From Ruminococcus flavefaciens (GTDB taxonomy: Bacteria > Bacillota > Clostridia > Oscillospirales > Ruminococcaceae): a DNA stretch of 22,303 nt. Numbering within the stretch: the first letter of the stretch is position 1; each line of letters begins with the position of its first letter. The position numbers and the translations under genes are program-made. Positions 22,287 through 22,303 of the stretch are shown here, one piece after another. Location: contig DEDQ01000041.1 of assembly GCA_002350065.1 (NCBI GenBank), forward strand, positions 5,382 through 27,684, written 5' to 3'. Below the pieces are notes generated by a model. It was not told the origin of the DNA. It did not search any database and saw nothing but the letters and a program-made list of their open reading frames with translations.

Positions 22287-22303
22287 CGTATTATATCATT
22301 TCA

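Overview
The window looks like chromosomal DNA of a cellulosome-forming, fibre-degrading Firmicute, most likely Ruminococcus or a close relative in the Oscillospiraceae. The basis is two secreted proteins ending in type I dockerins (a GH44 glucanase and a leucine-rich-repeat protein), Thr-rich linkers, a lipoprotein cysteine peptidase, a dgt-dnaG-rpoD housekeeping cluster of clostridial layout, and strong GGAGG ribosome sites behind TTGACA-N17-TATAAT-like promoters. The species is inferred from this style, not from a database match.

Left block, all on the minus strand (1-6364): rpoD (cut by the window edge), dnaG, a dGTPase-like HD phosphohydrolase, a YigZ/IMPACT protein, rpmE behind a consensus promoter and followed by an intrinsic terminator, and a ThrE-type Thr/Ser exporter. 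This is replication, transcription and translation housekeeping. A 396-base regulatory region (6365-6760) with divergent promoters and several dyads separates it from the next block.

Glycan block (6761-17176): an XRE-type regulator lies 24 bases upstream of a dockerin-bearing GH44 enzyme and reads into it. Convergent to these, sharing a bidirectional terminator, is a minus-strand operon of tetR, a GPH sugar:cation symporter and a cytoplasmic GH36 alpha-galactosidase. A GT-B fold glycosyltransferase-like gene diverges from tetR. The space between tetR and that gene carries an array of GATAG/CTATC half-sites with near 21-bp spacing, a probable multi-copy operator. A secreted BspA-type LRR protein with a dockerin follows, with its Shine-Dalgarno in a possible hairpin.

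Right block (17249-22303): a minus-strand group of a U32-like Cys-rich protein, an unrecognised 220-residue protein and TspO. Divergent from it is DAHP synthase (aroF), the first enzyme of aromatic amino acid synthesis. Between its promoter and aroF lies an uncatalogued 32-codon ORF with seven Phe codons plus Tyr and Trp, followed by a strong intrinsic terminator. This is the layout of a phe-type transcription attenuator. It is the most notable system here, because Firmicutes normally use T-box or TRAP control for aromatic genes. The window closes with a papain-like lipoprotein peptidase and a promoter for a gene outside the window.
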